In this document: in pieces, positions 8,708 to 17,068 of the stretch
Layout of the letters: every line of letters begins with the position of its first letter
Position numbering within the stretch: position 1 is the first letter of the stretch
Source: Halomonas campaniensis
Lineage (GTDB): Bacteria; Pseudomonadota; Gammaproteobacteria; Pseudomonadales; Halomonadaceae
NCBI RefSeq assembly: GCF_002211105.1
Contig: NZ_JPUA01000034.1
Location: 1,038,171 to 1,095,224, forward strand
Reading direction: 5' to 3'
Length of the DNA: 57,054 nucleotides
Notes under the pieces: model-generated
What the model saw: only the letters and a program-made list of their open reading frames with translations
What the model was told of the DNA's origin: nothing
Databases searched by the model: none
Position numbers and translations under genes: made by a program

Positions 8708-10045
8708 ATGCGTAAATATTTCGGTACTGACGGTGTTCGCGGTCGCGTGGGGGAGTTTCCCATGACGCCTGATTTTGCTATGAAGTTGGGTTGGGCCGCA
8801 GGGCAGGTGTTGGGTGCTGAAGGTGTTAGGGAAGTGTTAATTGGTAAAGATACCCGTGCTAGTGGGTATATGTTGGAATCAGCTTTAGAGGCGGGGTTCT
8901 CCGCGGCGGGTGTTAATGTTGCCCTGGTGGGGCCGTTACCGACCCCTGGCGTTGCTTATTTAACGTCTACCTTCCGTGCGGATGCGGGGGTAGTGATTAG
9001 CGCGTCGCATAACCCTTTTGATGATAATGGTATTAAGATTTTCGGGCAGGGCGGTCACAAGCTTAATGATGTGCAAGAGCAGGAAATAGAGCGCTGGTTA
9101 CAGACCGCCATTGATGGCGGCATGACCTGCGTTAGCTCCGAAAAACTAGGTAAAGCGCGCCGTATTGATGATGCCGCTGGCCGTTATACCGAATACTGCA
9201 AGGCTAACCTGCCAGGGCACTTGAGTTTGAACGGCCTGAAAATTGTTGTAGATAGCGCCAATGGTGCGGGTTACCGAGTGGGCCCGGCGGTTTTCCGTGA
9301 GTTAGGCGCTGAGTTAATTAGTATTCACGACAAGCCCAATGGACTCAACATTAACGAAAACTGCGGCGCTACCTCTATGCAGAACCTGTGCGATGCAGTG
9401 CTCGCCCACCAGGCGGATCTGGGGATAGCTTTGGATGGCGATGCTGACCGGCTGATGATGGTGGATCATACGGGATCCGTGGTAGACGGCGATGAGCTTC
9501 TATACCTGCTTGCGAAAGACGCGAAGCGTGCGGGATACAACGGCGGAGTGGTGGGCACCCAAATGAGTAACTTGGGGCTTGAGCAGGCGCTTCATGGATT
9601 GAATATTCCTTTTAAGCGCGCCAAAGTAGGCGACCGCTATGTGCTGGAACAGTTAAACGCAACGGGCTGGCGGTTAGGTGGGGAAGGCTCTGGCCACCTG
9701 TTAAGCCTGGATCATGCATCCACTGGAGATGCTATCATCGCCTCTTTGCGCGTGCTGACTAGCTTGTTAGAGCAACAGGCAACGCTGTATGACGCCAAAC
9801 AGGGTATGCACAAGCTCCCGCAAACCTTAATTAATGTGCGTTATACCGCTCAAGCAGGGCATGATCCACTTGATACCCCAGCGGTACTGCAAGCCGTAGC
9901 ATTGGTAGAACAACAGCTTGGCCAGACGGGCCGCGTGCTGCTGCGTAAATCTGGCACGGAACCATTGATTCGCGTGATGGTCGAGGCTGTGGACGCTGAT
10001 CGGGCGCAAGGCAGTGCACAGCAAATTGCTGATGCGTTTTCTTAG
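8708..10045 (+). CDS. glmM: phosphoglucosamine mutase GlmM
   Basis: The 445-residue length and motifs match GlmM. The N-terminus is [19 protein letters not shown], the phosphoserine loop is [14 protein letters not shown] with Ser100, the metal loop is DGDADRLMM, and the sugar-phosphate loop is [12 protein letters not shown] near the C-terminus. It converts glucosamine-6-phosphate to glucosamine-1-phosphate on the way to UDP-GlcNAc. It lies inside a capsule locus and lacks the usual folP/ftsH neighbours, so it may be an extra copy that boosts amino-sugar supply; that needs the rest of the genome. The weak site (AAGG about 10 bases upstream) and the heptamer array just before it are the notable regulatory features. 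Confidence 0.92.
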   Translation: MRKYFGTDGVRGRVGEFPMTPDFAMKLGWAAGQVLGAEGVREVLIGKDTRASGYMLESALEAGFSAAGVNVALVGPLPTPGVAYLTSTFRADAGVVISASHNPFDDNGIKIFGQGGHKLNDVQEQEIERWLQTAIDGGMTCVSSEKLGKARRIDDAAGRYTEYCKANLPGHLSLNGLKIVVDSANGAGYRVGPAVFRELGAELISIHDKPNGLNINENCGATSMQNLCDAVLAHQADLGIALDGDADRLMMVDHTGSVVDGDELLYLLAKDAKRAGYNGGVVGTQMSNLGLEQALHGLNIPFKRAKVGDRYVLEQLNATGWRLGGEGSGHLLSLDHASTGDAIIASLRVLTSLLEQQATLYDAKQGMHKLPQTLINVRYTAQAGHDPLDTPAVLQAVALVEQQLGQTGRVLLRKSGTEPLIRVMVEAVDADRAQGSAQQIADAFS

Positions 10046-10086
10046 GTGAACACGGTAGGTTCTCCCGTTAGACGAGGTAATGACTT

Positions 10087-11754
10087 TTGACATCATCTTC
10101 AACGCTTAGCTTGCCCCCTGAGCATAAGACAGAGAGGCATTTGTCAGATATCGCGGACGTCGAGCAAAGCCCTTGGTTTGATGCTGACTGGTATATGATG
10201 CAATACCCTGATGTAGCTGTTTCCGGTATGTCGCCAGCGCAGCATTATCTGTTGCTGGGGGAAGCCTGGGGTCGAAAAGCTGGCCCGCGTTTTGATGCCG
10301 AATATTACCTTCATAACCATCAGGATGTTGCTAAGGCGGGCGTTAGTCCATTACTGCACTTCACGCGTAATGGCGAAAAAGAGGGGCGCATGCCAGTTGA
10401 TCTTCTTGCGCACCAGGTTGAGGAGCTGCTTTGGCAACAAGCTGACTCCTCGTCGCCATTTACAACATTGAACGGCCTGCTTAATCACCAAGATCCCTGG
10501 GAAGCCAGCTATGCGGCATGGGCGTTGGGGCGTTGGTATGCTTGGCAAGGTGAGTGGCAGCGCTGTGCTGAGGTGTTGTCAGGCCGTCATCAATTACAGG
10601 ATGTTAAGCCTGCTACCGCGGCCCCCTGGTTATTAGAGGTGGAGGCCCTTGTCAACGATGGTCAGCTCGTAGGGGCTTGGAAGCGTATCAAGCAGTTAAT
10701 GGCTGCATTTCCCGACTACCCTGATACCTCCCTAGCACTCGCTAATTTGTTGGCAGTGCAGGCCGCTGCTCTAGCCGGGGAGTCCACCACGCCTCCATCG
10801 TCTTCACAGGCACAGGCATTAACTGAGCAATTTCGTTTACGGCATATTAATGCGCTGTTTAACCGTACCAATCACTACCCGCTCGCCCTTAAAGACGCCA
10901 ACCAGCCCTTAACACTCGATAACTTAACCTTCGAAAGTACAGCAGAGGCTCGTTCTTCTACGCGTGAGAACGGTGAGCTGGTCAGTGTCATTATGCCGTT
11001 ATTTAACGCAGAGGCTCACTTGGTAACGGCACTGCGCAGCCTGGCAGAACAGTCTTATGCCAATATAGAGGTTATTGTGGTAGACGATGCGTCTACCGAT
11101 GACTCGTTAGCCGTGGCCCAGGCATTTAGTCAGCAGGATTCTCGTTTTCGGGTGCTAACTCAGCCTACCAATCAGGGGGCGTACGCTGCACGGAACCGTG
11201 GTCTAGCGGCAGCGAAGGGAGCTTTTATCACCGTTCACGATAGTGATGATTGGTCGCACCCTCAAAAGCTTGAGGTGCAGGTGGGAGGCTTGGAAAGCAA
11301 GCCTGAGTGGAAGGCGTGCTTTAGTGATTGGGTTCGCTGTTCTACTGAAATGCTCTTTACTCGTTGGCGTGTTGAAGCAATGGATGGGTGGATTTATCGC
11401 AATACGTCATCGTTTATGTTTCGACGGGAGGTTTTCGAAACATTAGGGTTTTGGGATGTTGTGAGAGTGGATGCTGATACTGAGTACTTTCAGCGCTTTA
11501 CGACTGTTTTTGGCGCTAAGTCCTTTGGTGGCGTTAAGAGAGGCGTTCCGCTGGCCTTTGGCCGTAGCTTGCCCAGCTCGCTTAGCCAGGCAGGCCCCAC
11601 GCACTTAGTTACCCAGTTTAACGGGGTACGCAGTGATTACCGCTATGCGGCGGCTCAGTGGCACGAGAGTGCCGAACAGCCAAGTGATTTGTACTTGCCA
11701 GCCAATCCCGATGTTCGCCCCTTCCCAGCACCAGCTGCCAACTTGCCCGGTTGA
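10087..11754 (+). CDS. family 2 glycosyltransferase with N-terminal FD/YPDV repeats
   Basis: A 555-residue protein. Two short repeats open it (WFDADWYMMQYPDVA and RFDAEYYLHNHQDVA, about residues 28-100), each ending in a HYL/HFTRNG-EGR type segment. A helical, possibly TPR-like, stretch covers about 110-260. The GT-A family 2 domain covers about 297-500, with SVIMPLFNAEAHL, the nucleotide motif VVDDASTDDS and the metal motif HDSDDW. It should transfer a sugar from a nucleotide donor to the growing glycan at the inner face of the membrane. Donor and linkage cannot be read from the sequence. A TTG start is chosen because an in-frame TGA lies just upstream and GAGG sits 9 bases before it; the ATG at 10080 opens only a 9-codon frame. 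Confidence 0.85.
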   Translation: MTSSSTLSLPPEHKTERHLSDIADVEQSPWFDADWYMMQYPDVAVSGMSPAQHYLLLGEAWGRKAGPRFDAEYYLHNHQDVAKAGVSPLLHFTRNGEKEGRMPVDLLAHQVEELLWQQADSSSPFTTLNGLLNHQDPWEASYAAWALGRWYAWQGEWQRCAEVLSGRHQLQDVKPATAAPWLLEVEALVNDGQLVGAWKRIKQLMAAFPDYPDTSLALANLLAVQAAALAGESTTPPSSSQAQALTEQFRLRHINALFNRTNHYPLALKDANQPLTLDNLTFESTAEARSSTRENGELVSVIMPLFNAEAHLVTALRSLAEQSYANIEVIVVDDASTDDSLAVAQAFSQQDSRFRVLTQPTNQGAYAARNRGLAAAKGAFITVHDSDDWSHPQKLEVQVGGLESKPEWKACFSDWVRCSTEMLFTRWRVEAMDGWIYRNTSSFMFRREVFETLGFWDVVRVDADTEYFQRFTTVFGAKSFGGVKRGVPLAFGRSLPSSLSQAGPTHLVTQFNGVRSDYRYAAAQWHESAEQPSDLYLPANPDVRPFPAPAANLPG

Positions 11755-11797
11755 GCTGGTATCCTATTGCCAATTTATTACGTGTTAGGAATTCATT

Positions 11798-13849
11798 GTG
11801 AGCCAGCAACAGCATTCGTTAGCGCCCAACGCTACACAAGACCTTGCTATCAAGCCTTCTATCAATACGTTGGCCCAGGGATCCATGTTTTGGCAGCCTG
11901 ATTACCGTGAGGCATCTCCCTGGCTGGAGCATTTACCATTTCTGTTTTGGTTGGTAGAAGCTTTGCGGCCACAGCAGTCAGTGGGGCTGGGGGTCGATAG
12001 CGTAGCGCACTTTGCGGTTTGCCAAGCGGCCTCAAGGCTTCGCCTGGGTACGCGTTGCTTTATGGTGGGAGCGCATGAAAGCGCTGAAAACAAGCAGGAT
12101 GCCGAGGCTATTCGGGCCTATGCCGCGGATCACTTCGCCACCATTAGCCAGTGGCTAGAGGCGACTCCCACACGGGCGATTGAGCAGTTTGATGAGGGCT
12201 CAGTTGACCTGTTATTGCTGCATGTAGAAGCCGACGATAACAGCGTGGATTATCTGCTGGATCGCTGGTTATCCAAGCTTTCATCAGAGGGTGTCGTGGT
12301 GGTGCCTGGGGTTTCTCGCCGTGAGCCAGGCTGCCTTGTATTCCGCGCTTTTGAAACTCTCAAAGCTCGCTACCCGCACTTTGTGTTTCACCATGCCGGT
12401 GGACTGGGGCTTATTGCGGTAGGTAATAATCTGCCCCCGTTGCTTAAAAACCTTTTAGGCGCGTTGGAATCGGCGGCCTCTACACAGGTGGTGCAAGATG
12501 TATTTGCCCGCTTGGGGCGCAGTTGCCAGGATAAAGTAACTGTGCGGCACCAGCAGGCACTTTCACAAGCCCTGGAAACCCGAGTAAACGAACAGGCGAG
12601 TAACCTGGCAGTTGCCGAACAACAGATAAATGAGCAGGCAGAGCAATTACAGCAGGTGGTTGAAGAGCGCGATAAGCTGAAAGCGCGCCTTGAACAGCAG
12701 GAGTCGCGGTTTGCCCAGGAACGTGGCTGTTTGGCCGAGCGGGTGAGTTCGCTGGAAGAATTTAACGACGAGTTGAAAAAAGAGCTGATGCGCCAGCGTG
12801 AACAGGGGGAGCGGCAAGCGGCCGAAGCCCGTGAGCAAAGTGAGCGCTATGCTGCTGAGTCACGTGAGTATGCTCAAGCTTTGAAAGCCAGCGAGCAGTC
12901 GCTAAACCAAGCCCAGCATGAGGTGAGTGAACATAAGCAGATGCTGGAAACCCGCTTTAGCGAATTGGCAAAACTAACCAGCCTGCTTGAAGCTAATGAA
13001 AAGAGCTTGCGTAGTGCCCATGAAGAGAACACTGGATTAACTAACAAGCTGCAAAAAACCGAGACCTCGCTGCAGGCGCGCTTTAATGAATTGGGCCAGT
13101 TGACCCGCAAGCTGCAAGAAGCGGAGCAGCGCATTGGCGGTGTTGAAAAGAGCCGTTCAGATCTTGAACAGCAGTTGGCAGAGCAAAAGAAAGCGCAAAC
13201 TACGCTTTCTGACCAACTAAAAGCTGCAACTGAGCGTGAAAAAGAAGCGCTCAGCGCTGTTGACGAGCGTTTCCGCGAGTTAGCTGTGCTAACCGAACTG
13301 CTAGAGAAAAACGAAGCGCAACGCGGGCAGTTGAAACGCGAGCTTGATGATACAAAATCTGCGAACCAGAAGCTCGAAGTGGATGCTAAAGCCAACCGTG
13401 AAACGCAGGCTCAGCAGCGTCGCGAAATAGAGCGTCAATCTTATGAGTTAGCCAATCTAGTTGATCAGCTAGAAGCCCTAAGGGCAGCACCGCCCATTGC
13501 TGATACGTCTACTGAAGCGGAGATAACAGCCCCAAAAAGTGTTGCTAAAGCCCCACCGCTGACAAAGCGAGCGATCAAGCGGCAGGTCGCGTTAATCGAA
13601 GCGAGTCAGTGGTTCGACGCTAAGTGGTATTTAGCGCAATACCCGGATATTGCTCGTGATAGCAAAATGTCGGCAAATCCGGCCCGCCACTATTTGTTAA
13701 TGGGCGGTTTCGAAGGGCGTAACCCAAGCCCTGGGTTTGACTCTGCGTACTACCTTCAGCACAACCCCGACGTGGTCGAAAGCGGGATAAACCCGCTTGT
13801 ACACTATCTTAAGTTTGGTGAGAAAGAGCAGCGTAGTACTCAAGCATAG
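11798..13849 (+). CDS. methyltransferase-like / long coiled-coil protein with C-terminal FD/YPDV repeats
   Basis: This 683-residue protein begins at a GTG. Residues about 30-220 look like a class I SAM-methyltransferase-type Rossmann domain (SVGLGVDSVAHF, LLLLHVEADD, GVVVVPGVS), but the glycine-rich SAM loop is weak, so activity is uncertain. Residues about 255-565 are an almost uninterrupted coiled coil rich in Glu, Gln, Lys and Leu, in which FxEL(A/G)xLT repeats about four times. The end (about 604-680) has two FD/YPDV repeats like those at the N-termini of the flanking glycosyltransferases. WbdD of E. coli O9a also pairs a methyltransferase with a coiled coil that sets chain length; a comparable role is a hypothesis only. 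A scaffold for the glycosyltransferases is the alternative. Confidence 0.55.
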   Translation: MSQQQHSLAPNATQDLAIKPSINTLAQGSMFWQPDYREASPWLEHLPFLFWLVEALRPQQSVGLGVDSVAHFAVCQAASRLRLGTRCFMVGAHESAENKQDAEAIRAYAADHFATISQWLEATPTRAIEQFDEGSVDLLLLHVEADDNSVDYLLDRWLSKLSSEGVVVVPGVSRREPGCLVFRAFETLKARYPHFVFHHAGGLGLIAVGNNLPPLLKNLLGALESAASTQVVQDVFARLGRSCQDKVTVRHQQALSQALETRVNEQASNLAVAEQQINEQAEQLQQVVEERDKLKARLEQQESRFAQERGCLAERVSSLEEFNDELKKELMRQREQGERQAAEAREQSERYAAESREYAQALKASEQSLNQAQHEVSEHKQMLETRFSELAKLTSLLEANEKSLRSAHEENTGLTNKLQKTETSLQARFNELGQLTRKLQEAEQRIGGVEKSRSDLEQQLAEQKKAQTTLSDQLKAATEREKEALSAVDERFRELAVLTELLEKNEAQRGQLKRELDDTKSANQKLEVDAKANRETQAQQRREIERQSYELANLVDQLEALRAAPPIADTSTEAEITAPKSVAKAPPLTKRAIKRQVALIEASQWFDAKWYLAQYPDIARDSKMSANPARHYLLMGGFEGRNPSPGFDSAYYLQHNPDVVESGINPLVHYLKFGEKEQRSTQA

Positions 13850-13920
13850 TACTAATGCGTAGTGCTAAAACGAAGCACTAAAACGTAGTGCTAAAGCATA
13901 GTACTAAGGCATAGTACAAA
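13831..13920 (+). repeat. imperfect 13-base tandem repeats between two capsule genes
   Basis: About seven imperfect copies of a GCRTAGTACTAAx unit (11-15 bases each) run from the last codons of the upstream gene, through its TAG stop, almost to the next ribosome-binding region. Several copies are locally palindromic (TAGTACTA, TAGTGCTA). Confidence 0.75.
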
Positions 13921-13929
13921 GGAACTGTA

Positions 13930-16900
13930 ATGAGCGATGCTAACCGTAAGTTGTTATTGGATGCAGAGTTATTTAATGCGTCGTGGTATGTAAACCGTTA
14001 CCCGGATGCGCAGCATAGCCAGCTTTCTCCGCTGGAGCATTTTCTGAATTATGGCTGGGCACTTGGCCGCTGCCCAGGGCCTGGTTTTGATCCTGAGGAG
14101 TATTCCCGTCGCTACCCTGATGTCGCTACGTCAGGGCTAAACCCGTTGTTACACTATCTTCACCATGGCCGCAGCGAAGGTCGGCGGGCAGTAGTGGGGC
14201 AGGGGGATTCCCCCGCAGTGCCACAGCTGGCTGTCGTTTTACATGCTTATCATCTTGAATTGGTGGCACTGTTAGGTGACAGGCTTGCCTTGCTGAAAGA
14301 GCCTTTTGATCTGTTTATTACCACGTCCCATGCGCCGAATACGCGGGAAATTGTGGCGCTCCAGAAACGCTATCCTGGTGCAAAGGTGGTGCACTGCGCT
14401 AATCGGGGGCGTGATATCGCGCCATTTTTCTCCCTAATACCTCGTCTACAGCGTTACACGCTGTGTTTAAAGTTGCACACTAAACAGGGTGTAACGCCAG
14501 TGGCGAAACAGTGGCGAGATACGCTTTTGAGTAGCGTATTACCGAGTGGCGGCGGCGTGCAGGCGTTGCTGCATAAGCTACGCAGCGACCCCCGCTTGCA
14601 GTTAGCTGGCCCACAGCGGTTGTTTATGAGCCAGTTGGCCATGCGGTTTGGCAATGGCCCATGGCTGGAAAAGCTTGCGCCGCGGGTCAATGTATCGCTG
14701 GAAAGCGATTGGGGCTTTTTTGCTGGCAGTATGTTTTGGTGCCGCCCCCAGGCGCTATCCGCTTTGGCCGCCGAAGTAGCACCGTTGATGTTTGAGCCAG
14801 AGACCGGCGAGCAGGACGGTGAACTATCTCATGCGCTGGAACGTTTGGTGGGTGGTGTGGTGCGCCCCCAGTCAGAGCGGGTGTTGTTGTTACCCCATGG
14901 GTCTAATGGCGAGCTTTCGCCTTATCTCATGGAGACCGAGCTGGAAAGCACCATGCCATCAGAGCTGCTGATCGATAGCAGTGACCTTCAAGCGTTGCAG
15001 GCGTCTGGTAGTAGTCGTGTGAAAGCGGCCAGAAAACAAGGGGTGAATGGAGATATTAACCTCAACGGCGATCTCGCGATTTGTGGCTGGCTGGCGGACA
15101 GTGGTTCCAGCGCGCCACGTTCGGCGTTGATCCGTATTGATGGTCACCATGATATTGAAGTGATCGCTAACCAGTTTCGCAATGACCTGCGTGATAACGG
15201 CATTCATGAAGGGCGCCATGCCTTTGAGACATATCCGCCGGTTGAGTTGGTAGACGGCCAAAACCACCACCTTGAGTTAATCGACACCCTGAGTGGCCAT
15301 GTGGTGGCCAGTGGCGATGCTGTCTGGGAGTTTCAGCGTTCTTTTAGCGATTTTGCGGGTTATCTTGCCCATGGTCTGGTTGATCCTTATCTGTCGCGCC
15401 CGTTTCGCGAGGCTGATAAGCGATGCCTGGCCGCCATGGAGAATGTGGCGGATGGGCTGACTCGTGATGCGCAAGCACTCGCAAAGGCTCCGCTAGTTAC
15501 TGTCATTATGCCCTGCTTTAACCGTTTGGATACCATTGAGGCAGCGGTCGAGTCGGTGAGTAGCCAGGTGTATGCCAACTGGGAATTGCTGTTGGTAGAT
15601 GACGGCAGTACCGATGGTACCCGTGAGTGGTGTGAGCGGCAGGCCGCCAAAAACGAACGTATTCAACTGATTGCTCTGAAAAAAAATCGAGGTGTCTCCC
15701 ATGCGCGCAATCAAGGGTTGGAGGTAGCGCAGGGGGCTTATATCGCTTACCTGGACTCTGATAACGTTTGGGATCCACGCTATTTGGCTGCCATGGTGGG
15801 GGCTTTTAGCCGCGAACCCACGGCTAAGGCGTTTTATTCAGGCTTATATCGCTACACCGGCAATGCCACAGAGCCTTCCGGCGTGCTGTTTGGCCCTTTG
15901 AATCGCGCATTGTTGTTCAATAGGAACTATGTAGACCTCAATGCGTTTTGTCACACTCGCGAGGCCTATCAACAGTGTGGGGGCTTTGACGAGACGCTGC
16001 CGAGGTTTGTGGACTGGGATTTGATCCGCCGCTATAGCCAGCGGGTACGGCTTTGTTCAGTGCCGGTCGTATTAACCCACTATTATTATGGCCGTGCCGC
16101 TAACACTTTGACGGCTAACACGGAGTACGTGGGCTATTTAGACCAGGTGCGTGAGGCAACTGGGCATCAGTGGTCTGCCGCTAAATCAACAGCCTCTACT
16201 GCACTGCAGCGAGGGGTGTCGGTGGTTATCCCCAGCTATGAGTCGTTGGAGGATCTGCGTGATTGCCTAACTAGCCTGGAAGCGCTGGCACTGGGCGATA
16301 AGCTGGAGGTGATCGTTGTCGATAATGACTCTTCGTCTCCGGTGAAGAAGTTCCTTGAAGAGGCTCAGGCTGCAGGGCGCCTGAAAGCAATTTTTAATTC
16401 CTGCAACTATGGCTTTACTCACGCAGTTAATCTGGGGTTGGCAGCGGCTAAAACAGACCACGATTTGATGCTGCTTAATAACGATGCGCAGGTTGAGCCA
16501 GGTGCGTTGGAGGCTATGCAATTGGCAGCTACTCAATTGCCAGAGTGTGGCCTAGTCGTTCCCCAGCAAATTTTGCCTGGTGGTACGCCCACTTTAACCA
16601 CCCACGTGCCTTACGCTGATGCCGATCAACCCTGTGATGTCAATCTTTCGGCTCATCACGGTAATATCGTGACTCCGCCGTTATTGCATGACGGACGGGT
16701 GCTGGAGATTAGCTTCGCGCCGTTCTTCTGTGTCTATATTCCCCGCGAAACGTATCGTCTCGCTGGGCCTCTTGATGCGCAGTTTGGCCGCCATTACCGC
16801 TCCGACCGTATTTACTGCGACGTGGTAAGACACCTTTTAGGGCTGCGTATTTATCATGTCAGCGATGCTTGTGTTGTGCACAAGCTGCAGAAGTCTACGC

Positions 16901-17013
16901 GGGTGCTTTCTGGTCGATCCAATAGTCAATTCGATCTAATGTTCAAGAAAAATCAGTGGGATGAGCCAACGCGACGGTCCCTTGGCTTTCGTAAAGCAGT
17001 ATGGGATATCTGA
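13930..17013 (+). CDS. multi-domain glycosyltransferase: FD/YPD repeats, RgpF-like domain, beta domain, two family 2 domains
   Basis: A 1027-residue protein. Two FD/YPD repeats occupy about 12-85. A rhamnan synthesis F (RgpF)-like domain follows at about 98-330 (LAVVLHAYHLEL, NRGRDIAPFF, LKLHTKQG, WGFFAGSMFW). A small domain at about 372-470 (LAICGWLADSG) resembles the 'GW' domain in neighbouring proteins. A first GT2 domain lies at about 520-730 (TVIMPCFNRLDTI, LLVDDGSTDG, LDSDNVW) and a second at about 762-1000 (SVVIPSYESLEDL, VVDNDSSSP, LLNNDAQVEPG). This suggests several transfer activities in one chain, building or decorating a repeat unit in the cytoplasm. Specificity cannot be told. 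It follows the 13-base repeats and is co-directional with the flanking genes. Confidence 0.85.
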   Translation: MSDANRKLLLDAELFNASWYVNRYPDAQHSQLSPLEHFLNYGWALGRCPGPGFDPEEYSRRYPDVATSGLNPLLHYLHHGRSEGRRAVVGQGDSPAVPQLAVVLHAYHLELVALLGDRLALLKEPFDLFITTSHAPNTREIVALQKRYPGAKVVHCANRGRDIAPFFSLIPRLQRYTLCLKLHTKQGVTPVAKQWRDTLLSSVLPSGGGVQALLHKLRSDPRLQLAGPQRLFMSQLAMRFGNGPWLEKLAPRVNVSLESDWGFFAGSMFWCRPQALSALAAEVAPLMFEPETGEQDGELSHALERLVGGVVRPQSERVLLLPHGSNGELSPYLMETELESTMPSELLIDSSDLQALQASGSSRVKAARKQGVNGDINLNGDLAICGWLADSGSSAPRSALIRIDGHHDIEVIANQFRNDLRDNGIHEGRHAFETYPPVELVDGQNHHLELIDTLSGHVVASGDAVWEFQRSFSDFAGYLAHGLVDPYLSRPFREADKRCLAAMENVADGLTRDAQALAKAPLVTVIMPCFNRLDTIEAAVESVSSQVYANWELLLVDDGSTDGTREWCERQAAKNERIQLIALKKNRGVSHARNQGLEVAQGAYIAYLDSDNVWDPRYLAAMVGAFSREPTAKAFYSGLYRYTGNATEPSGVLFGPLNRALLFNRNYVDLNAFCHTREAYQQCGGFDETLPRFVDWDLIRRYSQRVRLCSVPVVLTHYYYGRAANTLTANTEYVGYLDQVREATGHQWSAAKSTASTALQRGVSVVIPSYESLEDLRDCLTSLEALALGDKLEVIVVDNDSSSPVKKFLEEAQAAGRLKAIFNSCNYGFTHAVNLGLAAAKTDHDLMLLNNDAQVEPGALEAMQLAATQLPECGLVVPQQILPGGTPTLTTHVPYADADQPCDVNLSAHHGNIVTPPLLHDGRVLEISFAPFFCVYIPRETYRLAGPLDAQFGRHYRSDRIYCDVVRHLLGLRIYHVSDACVVHKLQKSTRVLSGRSNSQFDLMFKKNQWDEPTRRSLGFRKAVWDI

Positions 17014-17068
17014 CCAGAAGAGCTTCGCTTTTGATGCCGCTGCACTTTCCCGTAACGGGGGTGTCTGA

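Noticed and set aside
12874..13395. A 173-codon Ser/Phe-rich frame on the - strand
   Set aside because: It is the reverse reading of the coiled-coil coding region; its Ser/Phe/Cys-rich composition is the expected complement of Glu/Lys/Gln codons.
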